NCBI GenBank assembly: GCA_018881555.1 | Contig: JACAXG010000014.1 | Coordinates: 374,586 to 438,585, forward strand | Length of the DNA: 64,000 nt | Origin: Amblyornis subalaris | Taxonomy: Eukaryota > Chordata > Aves > Passeriformes > Ptilonorhynchidae | Direction of reading: 5' to 3' | In this document: in pieces, positions 1-10,643 of the stretch | Position numbering within the stretch: the first letter of the stretch is position 1 | Layout: each line of letters starts with the position of its first letter | Position numbers and translations under genes: made by a program | The notes under the pieces: model-generated | Seen by the model: the letters and a program-made list of their open reading frames with translations, nothing else | Told to the model about the DNA's origin: nothing | Database searches by the model: none

Positions 1-603
1 CATAAACCATCCCTTAGTAGAGGGAGTAGGGAAAAGATATATTCAGTAAAATACTTCAGTTTACTTATATAGGCAGAAAGTCTTGTCACATGCATTAAGA
101 CAATACAGTGCCACAGTTAAGAGTTATCTTAAAAACACTGAACAACCCCGCTTCTCAGCCACCACTGCTGCTCAAGAGCCCCTCATCTCCCCTCTCAGCA
201 CCCAGCCTTCCTCTCTTGTCACCAGGAGCTTGAGTTAAAAAGCTGTCAACAACAGCAAAATGCCAAGCTCCAGTCATTTTGTGCTGGATTATTCCTCTTG
301 GATTTTACTTCCCTCCCGAGATAGAAAACAATGATTTTGTTATTTTATCAGAAATCTATTAAATCATTAGGACTTATGGGGTAGTCCCATCCAAACTTGA
401 GTGGATGTGTTTGAAACCCTTGTCACACTTCTTTGGCTATTCCGAGGAGTGCATACTTCCTCCCCCCCACTCCCCCTTCCTTTCTTTGTTTTTCCTTTTC
501 CTTTCTGGTTCTTCTTGACGTATGAGGTTGTCTTAGGTGGATTTTGGGTTTTCTGTGCCAACATGGAATACAGGTTTTTAACTTCATTTTGCATATNCTG
601 CAG
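1..603 (+). other. EIF2A intron sequence, no feature seen
   Basis: This stretch precedes the first recognisable EIF2A exon. Both strands contain only short, low-complexity or pyrimidine-rich open frames and no recognisable protein. It is best read as intron of EIF2A. Confidence 0.6.
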
Positions 604-2848
604 CATGAGGATGAGCCACCCCAGAACATGAAACCCCAGCTGGGAGGTGGTGATAAGCCACTATCTAAAACAGCTCTCAAAAATCAGAGGAAACATGAAG
701 CAAAGAAAGCTGCTAAACAGGTACTGCACAAGTCATTCTTACAAGGAGAATGTGAATTAGTTAATTCGTTTTCCTAAAGGGCAGTGGTCAGTCTCGGAAC
801 AGTGACTTGTGCACTGAAAGCTGTCCACACATGTTGCATGTGCAACAGTGTGGGAAGGGCAGCAGAGTTTACCCAGGCTAAAGCAGGTACAAAAGGATGA
901 TTTAAAAGTAACAGCTTTGGTGAGTCACTGCGAATGTTAGCTGAAATCAGTGTGGAGACAAAGTGTGGAGACAAAGTTATTCTGACTTTTCACCTTCTGC
1001 AGTGTTTTTCGGTGTTAGGTGGGAGGTAAGAACAGGCTGGGTGCTGTGATGTGTTCGCAGCGGGTCAGGGCCGAGGTGTGTTTTCAGGGCAGACAGCCTG
1101 TCTGTCACCTCTTGACTTGCTATTCTTTGACTAGGTGGATAAAAGTCAGCTTTTGGCATTAGCCTTCCAATTTCTACAAACCTCTGAAGGAATAATTTCT
1201 TCAAATGATATTTTTAAAAATTTCTAGCTCTGGTTTTGAGTCCTTTCTTTTGCCTCAGAGACAATGACCCAGTCTGCTGTGTAAAATGTTTGTGCATGTG
1301 TTTGTCATATCACCCTTAAAATGATGTTTCCCTGTGCCATGTGTGATTGGTGTCTTGGGGAAGTAGAAATTAAACAAGAAGCAGCATGTGAGCTGTTCTA
1401 GATAAGCCTTTGTCCGTGGAAAGCAGATCGATAGATAACGCGGTACGTCAGAGCAAGTCATGCACAGGTTTTGAAATATACCAGCAAACTGGGGAATGAA
1501 AAAATTTTAGATGGATCCCCTTAAAGTGATTAAAGACATTTTTCATTCTCTTTGTAATCAAAGGTATTTTCTAGATTGTGTTTGTGTCTACAGGAGGCCA
1601 AAGCAGATGCAAACCAAGGCCCAGCCCAGGTCAGAGCCCCACAGAACGCCCCGCAGAANGCTGTGCCTGCCATGACCACGGGAGATCCTGAAGTGGACAA
1701 GAAGATAAAGAATTTGAAAAAGGTGAGGGGATTCTTTTTCTAACAGACAACAGATTTCTCCAAGAGCTGGTCTGTGAGACCTAGTGTGAGTGAAAGGGCA
1801 GCTGAGTTCAGGAGGATGCATTTGCATTCACGGTAGCGTCCTGAATTTGTACCCACCTCCCTTTGCTCTCTCACCCTGCGCAGCAGTGGAGGCCATCCCG
1901 TGCCAGGGCTCCTGAAGGTCCCATCAGAGGTGGCAGTACAGGGGGGAGTTTTTAAAACTAACCCTCAGACTGCAACCAGGAATGCTGTGGAGGTGCAGCC
2001 AGTCCCGTGACTGAGGGGCAGGGTGCACTGGCAGGTGTTGGTGCCCAGACAGGAGCTCTGTGGGTTCCGTGGTTGTTGGGACCCAGATCTGACAAGGGAA
2101 CCATACCTTGTGGTTTGCCTTGTGGCACGAGTGCAAAGTTTACTGCCAGTCTTGAGAGTTCTTGGATTAAATAATTTCAGAATGGAAACTGTTTGGTTCT
2201 GGCTAGACAAATTTACCTGTTTCTCTTGGCTGCCTCCTTTCATGGTCTCTGGATTAACATTCCAGGCTTTCTGAGGAGAATGTGCAGAGAAGAGGGATAT
2301 TGATGGAGTCATTTCCAAGTTTGGATCTAGCTCTTCAGTGAGACAATGCATAGTGTTTGTTTCAGAGATGAGGAAGTGCTGGTGTTCTCTAGATTTTGTT
2401 CGTGAAAGAAATGTCTGTTATGGGTGGGAGATTCTACACTGAGCATCTGGAGATGCTTAAGGGAATGTCCCTTCCACAGAGACCTGCCTCTAGGTGCATC
2501 AAGCAATTGCAAGCACAGCAACTTCTAAGATTTTCTTTTTATATATTCTTGTTTCACCAATATCTTTGTGTTAGAGTGGCTTTTTGTATTTTTTGTTTTG
2601 CAGAAACTAAAGGCAATTGAGCAGCTGAAAGAACAGGCCGCTGCTGGCAAACAGCTTGAGAAGAATCAGGTACGATTGAGATCTGTACAGTCTATTCCAG
2701 GTTCATTTAATTTAATTTATTTATTTTTGCTATTTAATTTATGTAAACTACATCTGTGACATCTTACNCTTTTTTGTTCTAGGTGGAGAAGATTCAGAAA
2801 GAAGCTGCTCTCCTTAAGGAACTGGAAGACCTAGAACTGGGTGTTTAA
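604..2848 (+). CDS. EIF2A: Eukaryotic translation initiation factor 2A, C-terminal part (last four coding exons)
   Basis: Coding exons are 604-720, 1594-1722, 2604-2669 and 2783-2848. All have AG/GT borders in phase 0 and the stop TAA is at 2846-2848. They encode the last 125 residues. The motifs PPQNMKPQ, SKTALKNQRKHEAKKAAKQ, DKKIKNLKKKLKAIEQLKEQ and the ending ELEDLELGV match vertebrate eIF2A. This is the lysine-rich, coiled-coil tail of a WD-repeat-like protein that brings initiator tRNA to the 40S ribosome in a GTP-independent way. The WD propeller exons lie left of the window. An isolated N at 1660 makes one codon in the second exon ambiguous. The exon between A-K-Q and D-P-E-V-D-K is the least conserved part, rich in Ala and Pro, as expected for the linker. 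Identity is certain; the first acceptor (601-603) has an N a few bases upstream. Confidence 0.97.
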
Positions 2849-3235
2849 AACTTCCTTGAGCTCCAGAGTGGCGCTAACACAAAGTTCATGCAAAATGTAG
2901 TTTGTTATTGACTTGAACACAGTAAAACATTTCAGCAAGTGACCAAGGGTGCGAAAGTCCACATATTTGCTGCTCATTTGCCTTTAAAAAAGAGTTTTGC
3001 TTTCCTTTAAAAAAAGATTTGTGCACACGTGAAACTGTAAGCAAATAATGAATATCCATCAGCCAGTTCTGCTGCTGTTCCAATGAGAAATATGCTCCTT
3101 TTGTGAGAACATATTGCTTAAACCAGATTGTTTTTCCTTGGTTGGGTGGGCGAAGGGAAAGCGATAAAAACATTTGATAGCTTTATTATATTTAAAAAGA
3201 GATGCGATCTTTATGCAATAACGGACTGTAGATAA

Positions 3236-3241
3236 AATAAA
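3236..3241 (+). terminator. EIF2A: Polyadenylation signal AATAAA of EIF2A
   Basis: A canonical AATAAA lies about 390 bases after the EIF2A stop codon, at the end of an AT-rich 3' UTR. Sequence turns abruptly into a CpG island about 20 bases later, so this is the only sensible cleavage signal. It is about 150 bases from the SELENOT start codon. Confidence 0.8.
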
Positions 3242-3254
3242 GAGCATTTAGTAA

Positions 3255-3800
3255 TAGCGGGGTGCGTCTGGTCCGTGCCACCGCGCGGGGGCGGAGCCTC
3301 AGCCCACCTGACGCCGCCCCGGCGCCGCCCCCGCCGCGCGCGTGACCTTGGCGAGGCGGCGCGCGCGCGGTGCCCGGCTGCGGCGGCGAGATGCGAGCGG
3401 CGGGGCTGCGGCGGCTGCTGCTGCTGCTGCTGGCGGCGCTGGCGGCGGCACCGGGCGGCGGCGGCGCCGCGGCGGCGGAGCAGGGCGGGCTGCCGGCGAA
3501 GAAGCTGCGAATGGCCTACGCCACCGGGCCGCTGCTCAAGTTCCAGATCTGGTGAGGGGCGCCCGCCAAGATGGCGGCGGCCAAGATGGCGGCGTCCGCC
3601 GGGCCGTCGTCTCCCCCTCCCTCGTTCTCTTCCCTTCTTTTCCCTCAGCGCTGCGGCGGCCTGGCTCGCCCTTGTCGTCCATGGAGGGGCCGCCTTCGGG
3701 GCCGGGGGCCGCCCCATCTCGGGCAAGCTGCCGGGGCGGCTGGCCCGCTTGGGGCGTGGGAGGCGGCCGCGGCCCTACTAGTGGAGCCCACTTTACAGCT
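3255..3800 (+). promoter_or_regulatory. SELENOT: CpG-island promoter of SELENOT
   Basis: An abrupt change to very GC- and CpG-rich sequence starts right after the EIF2A polyadenylation signal and covers SELENOT exon 1 and the start of intron 1. There is no TATA box. This is typical of a broadly expressed housekeeping gene. The transcription start cannot be fixed from sequence, but the 5' UTR must be shorter than about 130 bases if it begins inside the island. Confidence 0.75.
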
Positions 3801-6800
3801 ACCCGCCATAAAAACGTGCTTTTCGAGCCCTTTAATAGCACGTGTGGCGTTGCGCTGGTGGGGGGCTAACGTTTGGGAGGAATCGGTGTCTTAGCAAAGG
3901 CTGTAATTTCGTGTTTGTTTTGGTGCAGTGCTCGTGTTGCAGGCGGGGCGCTTGGACACCTTTGCACCATTCCGGGGGTGTTGCCGATGGTGTCAGCAGC
4001 TCCGAGCAGGCCTGAGGCGGCCCCGGCGCACGGAGCTTGCGGAGGGAGAAAAACCCAACAGGCCCGGAGTGCTCGTCACCACGGTTCCCGGCCCTCGGGG
4101 CNGCCGGGGTCGGGTGGTGGCCGGAGCAGAGCCTAGGCCGGGCCCCGCGGGTCTGTGAGGCACCGCGGAAGTGCTCAGTGGAAAGCGCTGGGTTTGGGGT
4201 CTTTGGCGGTTTACCGCAGTTTTTACAGAGGCGGCTGCTGAAAGGTGAGGCAGAGTACAGCTCGGGAATATTTAACTCCTGCAGTTGTGCTGACACAGGA
4301 GTGGCTGCGAGCGACATTACCTGTCTGGGCAGTCCCAGAGAGGGATTCAGACGGCTCTGTGTGAAGATACTTTTTTTTTGGCACGGAGCAGGGAGCTGCT
4401 TACACCGATTTCCTAAATTAATCCTAACTTAACAGATTTTTCCAGGGCAAGTAAGTGATTTGATGCCCAGTAGGTGTTTCCAGAGCTCTGCGTCTTTGCT
4501 GGGACATGAAGCAAACCCGTGTCACACTCAGGGCTTACCTGTCAGGGTTTGTGATGTGTGATTTCACTGCAGATCAGTTTTTCTCTGTGCCATAAAAAAT
4601 TTTAGTTCTTTTTTAACTTGAAAGGTTTATGAACAGGGCGCGTGCTGCTCAGTAGTGACTGTACCATGCAGCTTTCGAGCTGTGGTGACAATCCTGTCTG
4701 TGTTCAGTGTCTCCTGAGGCTACAGACGGGTGTTTGAGGAGTACATGCGGGTCATCAGCCAGCGGTACCCAGACATCCGAATTGAAGGGGAGAACTACCT
4801 TCCTCAACCTATCTATAGGTGAGCACGGCCAGCAGTACTGTCTGTCTGATTCCAGTGGTAAACACCTGCATATATACTGAAATAACACAGAAAATATAAA
4901 CGTACAGGAGTTTTCTATTGCGATTACATACAAGTGGTGATTTTCTGCCTTCCAGGTAGCTGCCATAGTTTTTTTTACAAATATCACTGTCTGGATATCT
5001 GTATGATGAGGCCTGTCCTACCCAACCTAAAAAAATTTACATATCTTTTTTGGCCAGTGAATTTTCCCAGCTTTTCTTCATGATGTGTCTGGACATAAAT
5101 TCAATTTGTTGCTCAGACTTATGCACTTAGTGAAAAGTCCGTGTAATTGGTTAAGGACACAGAGGAAGGAAGAGTTCATTTTTAACATCAAAATTGGGGA
5201 GAGCTCACCTCTCTGGTGGCATTTGCTGCAGCTGTGTGGAGAAAGCTGAAAGACATTCAGAAAAAGACAAAAGGAAAGTAGTGTTATTCCTGTTACTTAA
5301 AGCAGTGTGCCCACGCTGGAGAGTGATGCCATAGTTACAGGGTGGCTCCTGGCACACTNGTTGGCCCAATTTCTGTCAGGGTTGCAATGGAGGGAGGCTG
5401 CAGGGCGCAGTTCCTCAGTGTGGGCTGGCTGTGGGGAATTCTGCATCTCTGGGAAATGCTCCACAAGAAGTGATGCCTGTCAGCTAAACCTGTCTCTGTA
5501 ATATGGAAGAGCTTCTTTAGAAACTGACTCTCTTATCTGGTTCAGACATGTGCAAGTTGAAAGCAAATTCCCATTTGAGGTCTGCTGAGGAACAAAAGAA
5601 TCTGTCTGTGGTGTACAAGAAGATGTCTTTCTGGGGTGCTGTGTGAGGGCAGGGACTTGTTGGGGGTGTTGTTAATGTGTGTGGCTTTTTTCCTTTGTTG
5701 GTTTGGCTTGGTTTGGGTTTTTTTTTACAGTGAGATAAACTTACTTGGAAAGTTTTGTGCTTCCCCTGAAACATTTGATTGTACACTGAAAATTCTTCTA
5801 GTGAGGTGAATTACAGTTGTGTATGGTGAAGTAGGAACTGAACTTTTCAGTCGCTGGTGTGTGTTGTCTCCAACAGGCACATAGCATCCTTCCTGTCTGT
5901 CTTCAAACTAGTATTAATTGGCTTAATCATCGTTGGCAAGGACCCGTTTGCTTTCTTTGGCATGCAAGCTCCAAGCATCTGGCAGTGGGGCCAAGAAAAC
6001 AAGGTAAGGGACATACTTCTTTTAGTTTGAAAAAGCAGTTTCAGAGTTACTTCATGAGGATACTCTGTGAGTCCCTCAGTTCTGATTGATTTACCTTTCA
6101 TACACTGCAGCCTTACAGTACCATCATTCTTACCAGCCATGCTTTATGCTTTTGACAGACCCAGGTGTGATTCTCTGATTTCCTTCCAGTCTGCTGCTAC
6201 TGCAGAGGGACAGCTGAGATGCTGACAAAGATGATAAGAGTTTTTTATTTTTTAGGGCTCAAGAGTAGCATTTCAAGCAAGTATTGTTGGTGTTAAAGTT
6301 ACAGCTTCCATTCTCTGTTGTCTCATAACTGTTTTTCAGTTGATGCTTCCATCAGACTCGTGATAGATTAGGCAGCAATTAGATGGGGGTTAGAAAAATG
6401 AAGTTGAAATGTTGTGGCTGTTTTTGCAGAGCAGACCCTGGCATGACATTGTGGGAGAATATCCCCATGAGTCAGTACTGATGATGCCAGCAGATTTGGG
6501 GTATTGTACTCTGACTTAGAGTAACCTTATTCCAGGTTTAATCCACTAAACTAATATTAAACTAACACTTACAGACCTTCATGCTGAGCTGCCCAGTGCC
6601 CTGGGTCTTTCACTGGCCGGTTTGAATGCCTAGAAGCTGTGATATTTCCAGTTGAATTAAATGGGCCAACACCGTGCCTGGCTGGGCTGGCTGCGGTGCG
6701 CAGCTGCTGTCCCCGTGCCACGTTCTGCGGCGTTGCAGTGACCTGTGTGAGTGTGCCTGTGAACAGGGAAAGGAAATTACAGAGGTGCTGGTGGTGAAGG

Positions 6801-8238
6801 AGGAGCTGCACTGCTGAAGATGCCATCCTTTCCTTCTAAGTCACCCACTCAGAGAAAATTCCAGACAAAGAAATCAGAGACACACGGGAGGGTCGGTGGT
6901 TCCTGTGCACACTGATTTGCCTTGCTGTGCTGTTTGTGCCTGGGCCCTCAGCTCTGTGATCTGAAGATTGCTGTGACAGTGACAGGCAGTGTCTGGGAAC
7001 AGTTGTGTTTCCATGTGACACTGCCAGCTCCCCTGCAGCCAGCTGTGCTGAGGCCAGAGGTGTGTGGAGGGCTGCAAGTCGGGTGGGTTCAGAGTTGGTT
7101 TGGTGGTTTTCTGGGGAAGGCAAGGTGCACAGTCTGTGTAAAAGGAGGAAAAGGAGGTGTCTGTAGATGGGAACATTCCTTGAGCAATCACAGAGGGAGT
7201 TCAGAGACACCAGTGAACATCCAGTTCTCACTCAGAGTGAACAACAGTAGGTGTGGCTGACATGGCTGAGGTCTGTGTTGGTCTCTGTTCCCTTCCAGGT
7301 GTACGCCTGCATGATGGTCTTCTTCCTGAGCAACATGATTGAGAACCAGTGCATGTCCACTGGGGCTTTTGAAATCACTTTGAATGGTGAGCTGAGACTT
7401 TGTTTGAGGGGCTTTTATGTTTCACATGTACACATGTGAGAGCTGTGGGGTGGGTAGAACGAAGGATGCTGTCAGGAAATTTGTGTCCCAAATGTGATTT
7501 GTGGAAATTGCCATCCATTTGGATCTTCGGATGTTGTCTATTGCAATAAATGATGAAAATCATAGAAGTCTTATAAAGCAGTTTATACAGATGTCCGATA
7601 TTCTGCAATAGCTCTGTAAAAACTTACTCAGATGGATATTTGGTCCCTTGGAGTAACTGTTATGTTCTTTCTTTGCCTGTGATGTGCATTAAGTAAGAAA
7701 CCATCAGCTAGGGACATGTACTCTCCAACTAGATGCTTTCCCTGTGTTCTGCAGTGTGCTTTAGCCTTGGAGTCCTANGGAATCCATTACCATTACCAGA
7801 TTATCAGTACTGGTGAACAACAGTACTTATTTTTCAGGTTGGGAGGAATGTCAGTGGATATTTTGCACCTCTCCATCCCTATGATCCGCTTCTAAATGGA
7901 AGCATTAGACACTCTGCTCTACTAGTTGGACTGGGGTTTAGCATAGCTAGCGGTTGGAAGCATTGTTGAGTCAGATGTTTTCCTCAACATAGATCAGTAC
8001 CAACTCACACAGCTTCNTAGAGCTTCTCAATTCCATGTTTACACCAGCTCTGCCTGTTTTCTGATGCTCCCAGTGTAATGGTGCTTTTGTCCCCTCTGTG
8101 TGTTCTGTGCTAGATGTCCCAGTGTGGTCTAAGCTGGAGTCTGGCCACCTCCCTTCCATGCAGCAGCTTGTACAGATCCTTGATAATGAGATGAAGCTCA
8201 ATGTGCACATGGAGTCCATGCCCCATCATCGATCATAG
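3391..8238 (+). CDS. SELENOT: Selenoprotein T (SELENOT), complete, five coding exons with UGA-encoded selenocysteine
   Basis: Coding exons are 3391-3551, 4708-4818, 5877-6003, 7299-7386 and 8114-8238 (stop TAG 8236-8238), giving 203 codons plus stop in perfect phase. The product is a thioredoxin-like oxidoreductase of the ER membrane. Residues 1-29 form an Arg-flanked Leu/Ala signal peptide. The redox centre is Cys54-Val-Ser-Sec57, with Cys54 split across the first intron and Sec encoded by TGA at 4715-4717. Exon 3 carries the hydrophobic segment FKLVLIGLIIVG, and the C-terminus ends MPHHRS. ATG 3391 is chosen because it directly precedes the Arg/Leu signal peptide; the frame upstream offers only GTG. 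The human protein is about 195 residues, so the signal region here is slightly longer. Reading TGA as Sec is supported by the SECIS at 9021-9093. Confidence 0.97.
3566..3593 (+). promoter_or_regulatory. SELENOT: Two tandem YY1-type sites at the start of SELENOT intron 1
   Basis: The 13-base string CCAAGATGGCGGC occurs twice, at 3566-3578 and 3581-3593, starts 15 bases apart and in the same direction. It matches the known YY1 core AANATGGCGGC exactly. The sites lie about 15 bases after the exon 1 donor, a position where YY1 is known to act downstream of TATA-less starts. Factor binding is inferred. Confidence 0.7.
4715..4717 (+). other. SELENOT: Selenocysteine codon (UGA) of SELENOT
   Basis: The in-frame TGA follows Cys-Val-Ser and precedes Gly-Tyr-Arg-Arg, forming the CxxU redox motif of the SelT/SelW/SelH (Rdx) family. 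Translation is open on both sides in the same frame across correctly phased exons, so it is recoded rather than a stop. Confidence 0.97.
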
Positions 8239-8829
8239 CCCCATCAATCAGCACTGAAACTTCTCGTAAGTCTCCTCCAGTCAACAGTGCTTTTGCCCGG
8301 GTGAGACGGGCGCGTTGGAGACTGGATGTTAGAGATCGTGTGTTTGTTCAGTTATACATTTTCCTGGAGAACCAGCTCTCGTGATGTTAAACTGCCACAT
8401 GTGGTGTCACAGAGGCTGTTTGGGTGGGAGGATTTGGGTTGTGACTTGTTCTGCCTGTCTCCAAGCAGAAAGCTGGCATTCCATGAAGTAGGAGAAGGTG
8501 TGTTACTGCATGCAGAAGGCCTGATGTCAGTGAAGTGTGTGGTGCAGAGACCAGAAACATGCTGCGTTATGTGCCTTAGAACAGCCTCTGTGCAGGGGAT
8601 TTGGGTCTCCCTGGCGTTTAACCCAGCTGAATTGCACAACCTTGGAGAACAGGATGCTGTCCTGTTCCTTGCATAACCCTGGAGAGTAGAACACTGCCCT
8701 GCTCCTCTGCAAAAGTTCCACAGCTGTTGGTAGCACAGGGTTCGCATCCTGTAGGTGCTTTATGACAGACCAGTTCCATGTTCCCATGTCACCCGTGGTT
8801 TTCAAAACACATAGCTTATGATTCCCCAT

Positions 8830-8945
8830 TGTGAGGCTGGCTCAATGCCGGTGTGCTGCAGGCTCAGGACAGGTGTGGGGCTGGCTCAGTGCAGGTTTCA
8901 CCCTGGCTCGGCGCGGGTGTGGGGCAGGATCAGTGCGGGTGTGCT
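8830..8945 (+). repeat. Imperfect GC-rich tandem repeat in the SELENOT 3' UTR
   Basis: About five degenerate copies of a 20-30 base unit built on GGCTGGCTCAGTGC and GGTGTGGGGC are visible just upstream of the SECIS element. Unit lengths vary, so the array is old or still changing. Confidence 0.55.
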
Positions 8946-9020
8946 GGTGGGGGGTGGGGTGTTGCTGACTGTAACACCAGTGTCTCTCCGCAGGCATTGG
9001 GTGGTGGTTCCTGGGCCGCG

Positions 9021-9093
9021 TGGTGCAGACCCATGAAGGCCTGCACTGAAGACAGCCACTGTTGGTGCAGGCTGGATGCCTCTCTTGCAGCCA
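9021..9093 (+). promoter_or_regulatory. SELENOT: SECIS element (form 2) in the SELENOT 3' UTR
   Basis: The core quartet is ATGA at 9033-9036 facing GGAT at 9074-9077, which gives the tandem sheared G.A pairs. Helix II is an 8-bp perfect stem, GCCTGCAC 9039-9046 with GTGCAGGC 9065-9072. The apical loop has the obligatory AA at 9049-9050 and a mini-stem, ACAG 9052-9055 with CTGT 9059-9062, which makes it form 2. A lower helix is possible between TGGTGCA 9021-9027 and TGCAGCCA 9086-9093. It lies about 800 bases after the stop. It recruits SBP2 and EEFSEC to recode the UGA at 4715. Confidence 0.93.
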
Positions 9094-9560
9094 TGTTGTG
9101 CCTCCTGGACAAACACTCAATGAGCCCTGTTTCAGTGCTGGCTGGTCCCACACTGCACAGCCACGAGTGCAATAATACTGTATAGTTTTTTTAAGACTTC
9201 ATTCGACCAGTTCATAGCTCGGCAATGCAGGCATTACTAATGGTAACTTATTTTATATTCATGTTTCGCACAATGGCAGATTAAGTTGATACCTAATTTT
9301 TCCTTGGAAAAAGAGAAGTTTGTTTAATCTGTTGTATTTTATATGAATTTATGTTCTTTTTGTAGTTTAAAATGAAGTTATAGGAGTGTCTAGTATTGTC
9401 CTAAACTGTTGAGTAATTGATAGCTGTCTATCGAATCTCTCTAATGTGGTTAAAACAGGTTTGTATATTTTTCAAAATCTATGGCAGAGTCGCACAGTGC
9501 ATTATATACTGAATTATATAAGCCCAATTATATGCGGAATAGTTACATCATTTGGTAACT

Positions 9561-9656
9561 TCAGTGAAAATTAAGATCAGCTACTCTAATCATGTGGGCC
9601 AGCTCCAGCAGTTCTTCCTCGGCCATTTGAGAGATGAGCTGGGCCTTCCTGCTGTC
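9561..9656 (-). other. Candidate antisense exon inside the SELENOT 3' UTR, possibly an alternative ERICH6 last exon
   Basis: On the minus strand a good acceptor (TTCTATTCAG, AG at 9658-9657) is followed by 31 open codons and a TGA at 9563-9561. The peptide begins DSRKAQLISQMAEEE and ends RVADLNFH; it is acidic and helical in character. It is in phase 0 with a possible GTAAAC donor in the ERICH6 exon at 10644-10910, six codons before that exon's stop. Human ERICH6, as I remember it, ends at the equivalent of the upstream stop, so this could be an alternative end, a different transcript or chance. ATTAAA on the minus strand at 9328-9323 could serve as its cleavage signal. Confidence 0.3.
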
Positions 9657-10643
9657 CTGAATAGAACCCAAGAACATTAATTGAAATAAAAAGAGTTCCC
9701 ATTTCCTGTGTGAAGTACCTTGTTTGTCACTGGTGGACATTCTTGGAACTGTAATTGAAAAACTGCATAAAAAGCCAACTTTCCAAAGTCATTGAGCTTG
9801 TATTTGTCGTGTGTTAAGCCCCCGAGAACCTCCGATGCTGGGAGGGGCACACAGAGCTTGGCCTTGTTCTTTGGGCACCTGCCACAGCTCAGGTGTCACC
9901 GCCCTGGGNGAAGCTGGCCAAGTGAACCCCAGGTTCCAAAGGCAGCTCAGAGAGGCTGGAAGGTTCCTCATTGCCAACTGCAGCACCAGGGGCCTCTAAA
10001 TGGGCATTGACAGCTCCATGTTTGCGGTACGTTAACCAGAGCTCATCCTGGGCTGCAGCTGGCGCTCCCTGGAGCCAAGCATAGGTGATTGCTTTGGGCA
10101 CTCTGTGGGCATTTGTCTCTCTCTGCATAGGGAACTACCTTGTCTTGTACCTGCAGGTGGCTGAGCTGCCGTGGGCACAGGCACCAGGGACACTTAGGGC
10201 ATCCTGCTGATGCCGCCTCGTCAGGAGTGGCAGTGTTGTACCTGTGTGGGTGACTTGAGCAAACACCTGCCCGTGTATGTGTCCCAAGCCCTGGCTCAGC
10301 TGTGCTGTGTGTGCTTTGACCTTGTGCCTTACCCAAGGGCTGAAGCGATTGGTCAGCCAGGGCTGGAGACAGAAGGGAGGCTGCTCAAGAGCAGTGCACT
10401 GGTGTGGAGCATGGGGTTACTCTGCTTGAGCAAAGCCCTCTCATGCCCCCATGACCAAGGTGTCCTCAGTGTGGGCTGGTACTGCCTGCCCTGAGACCCC
10501 TTTGGGGCTGTGTGGATCAGCCACAGGCTGCCCTTTGCTCTGCACCAGGGCAGGGCCACAGGTGAAACCTTGCTGAGCATGTGCAGGTCTCACAGCATCG
10601 GGGAGTATCTCTGGCTCATTTTGCCTCACACCACATGTGCTGG

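Larger units (their letters stand above)
8239..9690 (+). other. SELENOT: SELENOT 3' UTR with polyadenylation signal at 9685-9690
   Basis: This runs from the stop codon to a canonical AATAAA at 9685-9690. It contains the SECIS element and an imperfect GC-rich tandem repeat (8830-8945). It also contains, on the opposite strand, an open 31-codon segment behind a good splice acceptor (9561-9656), described separately. Between 9180 and 9560 the sequence is AT-rich with no open frame, as expected for a distal UTR. Confidence 0.75.

Noticed and set aside
3211..3869. Long Arg/Ala/Pro-rich frames on both strands
   Set aside because: They are CpG-island composition effects around SELENOT exon 1; only the frame from ATG 3391 is a protein.
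4715..4717. TGA in SELENOT exon 2 as a premature stop or pseudogene mark
   Set aside because: It is in the CxxU position of the family, the frame continues correctly over four exons, and a SECIS element is present in the 3' UTR.
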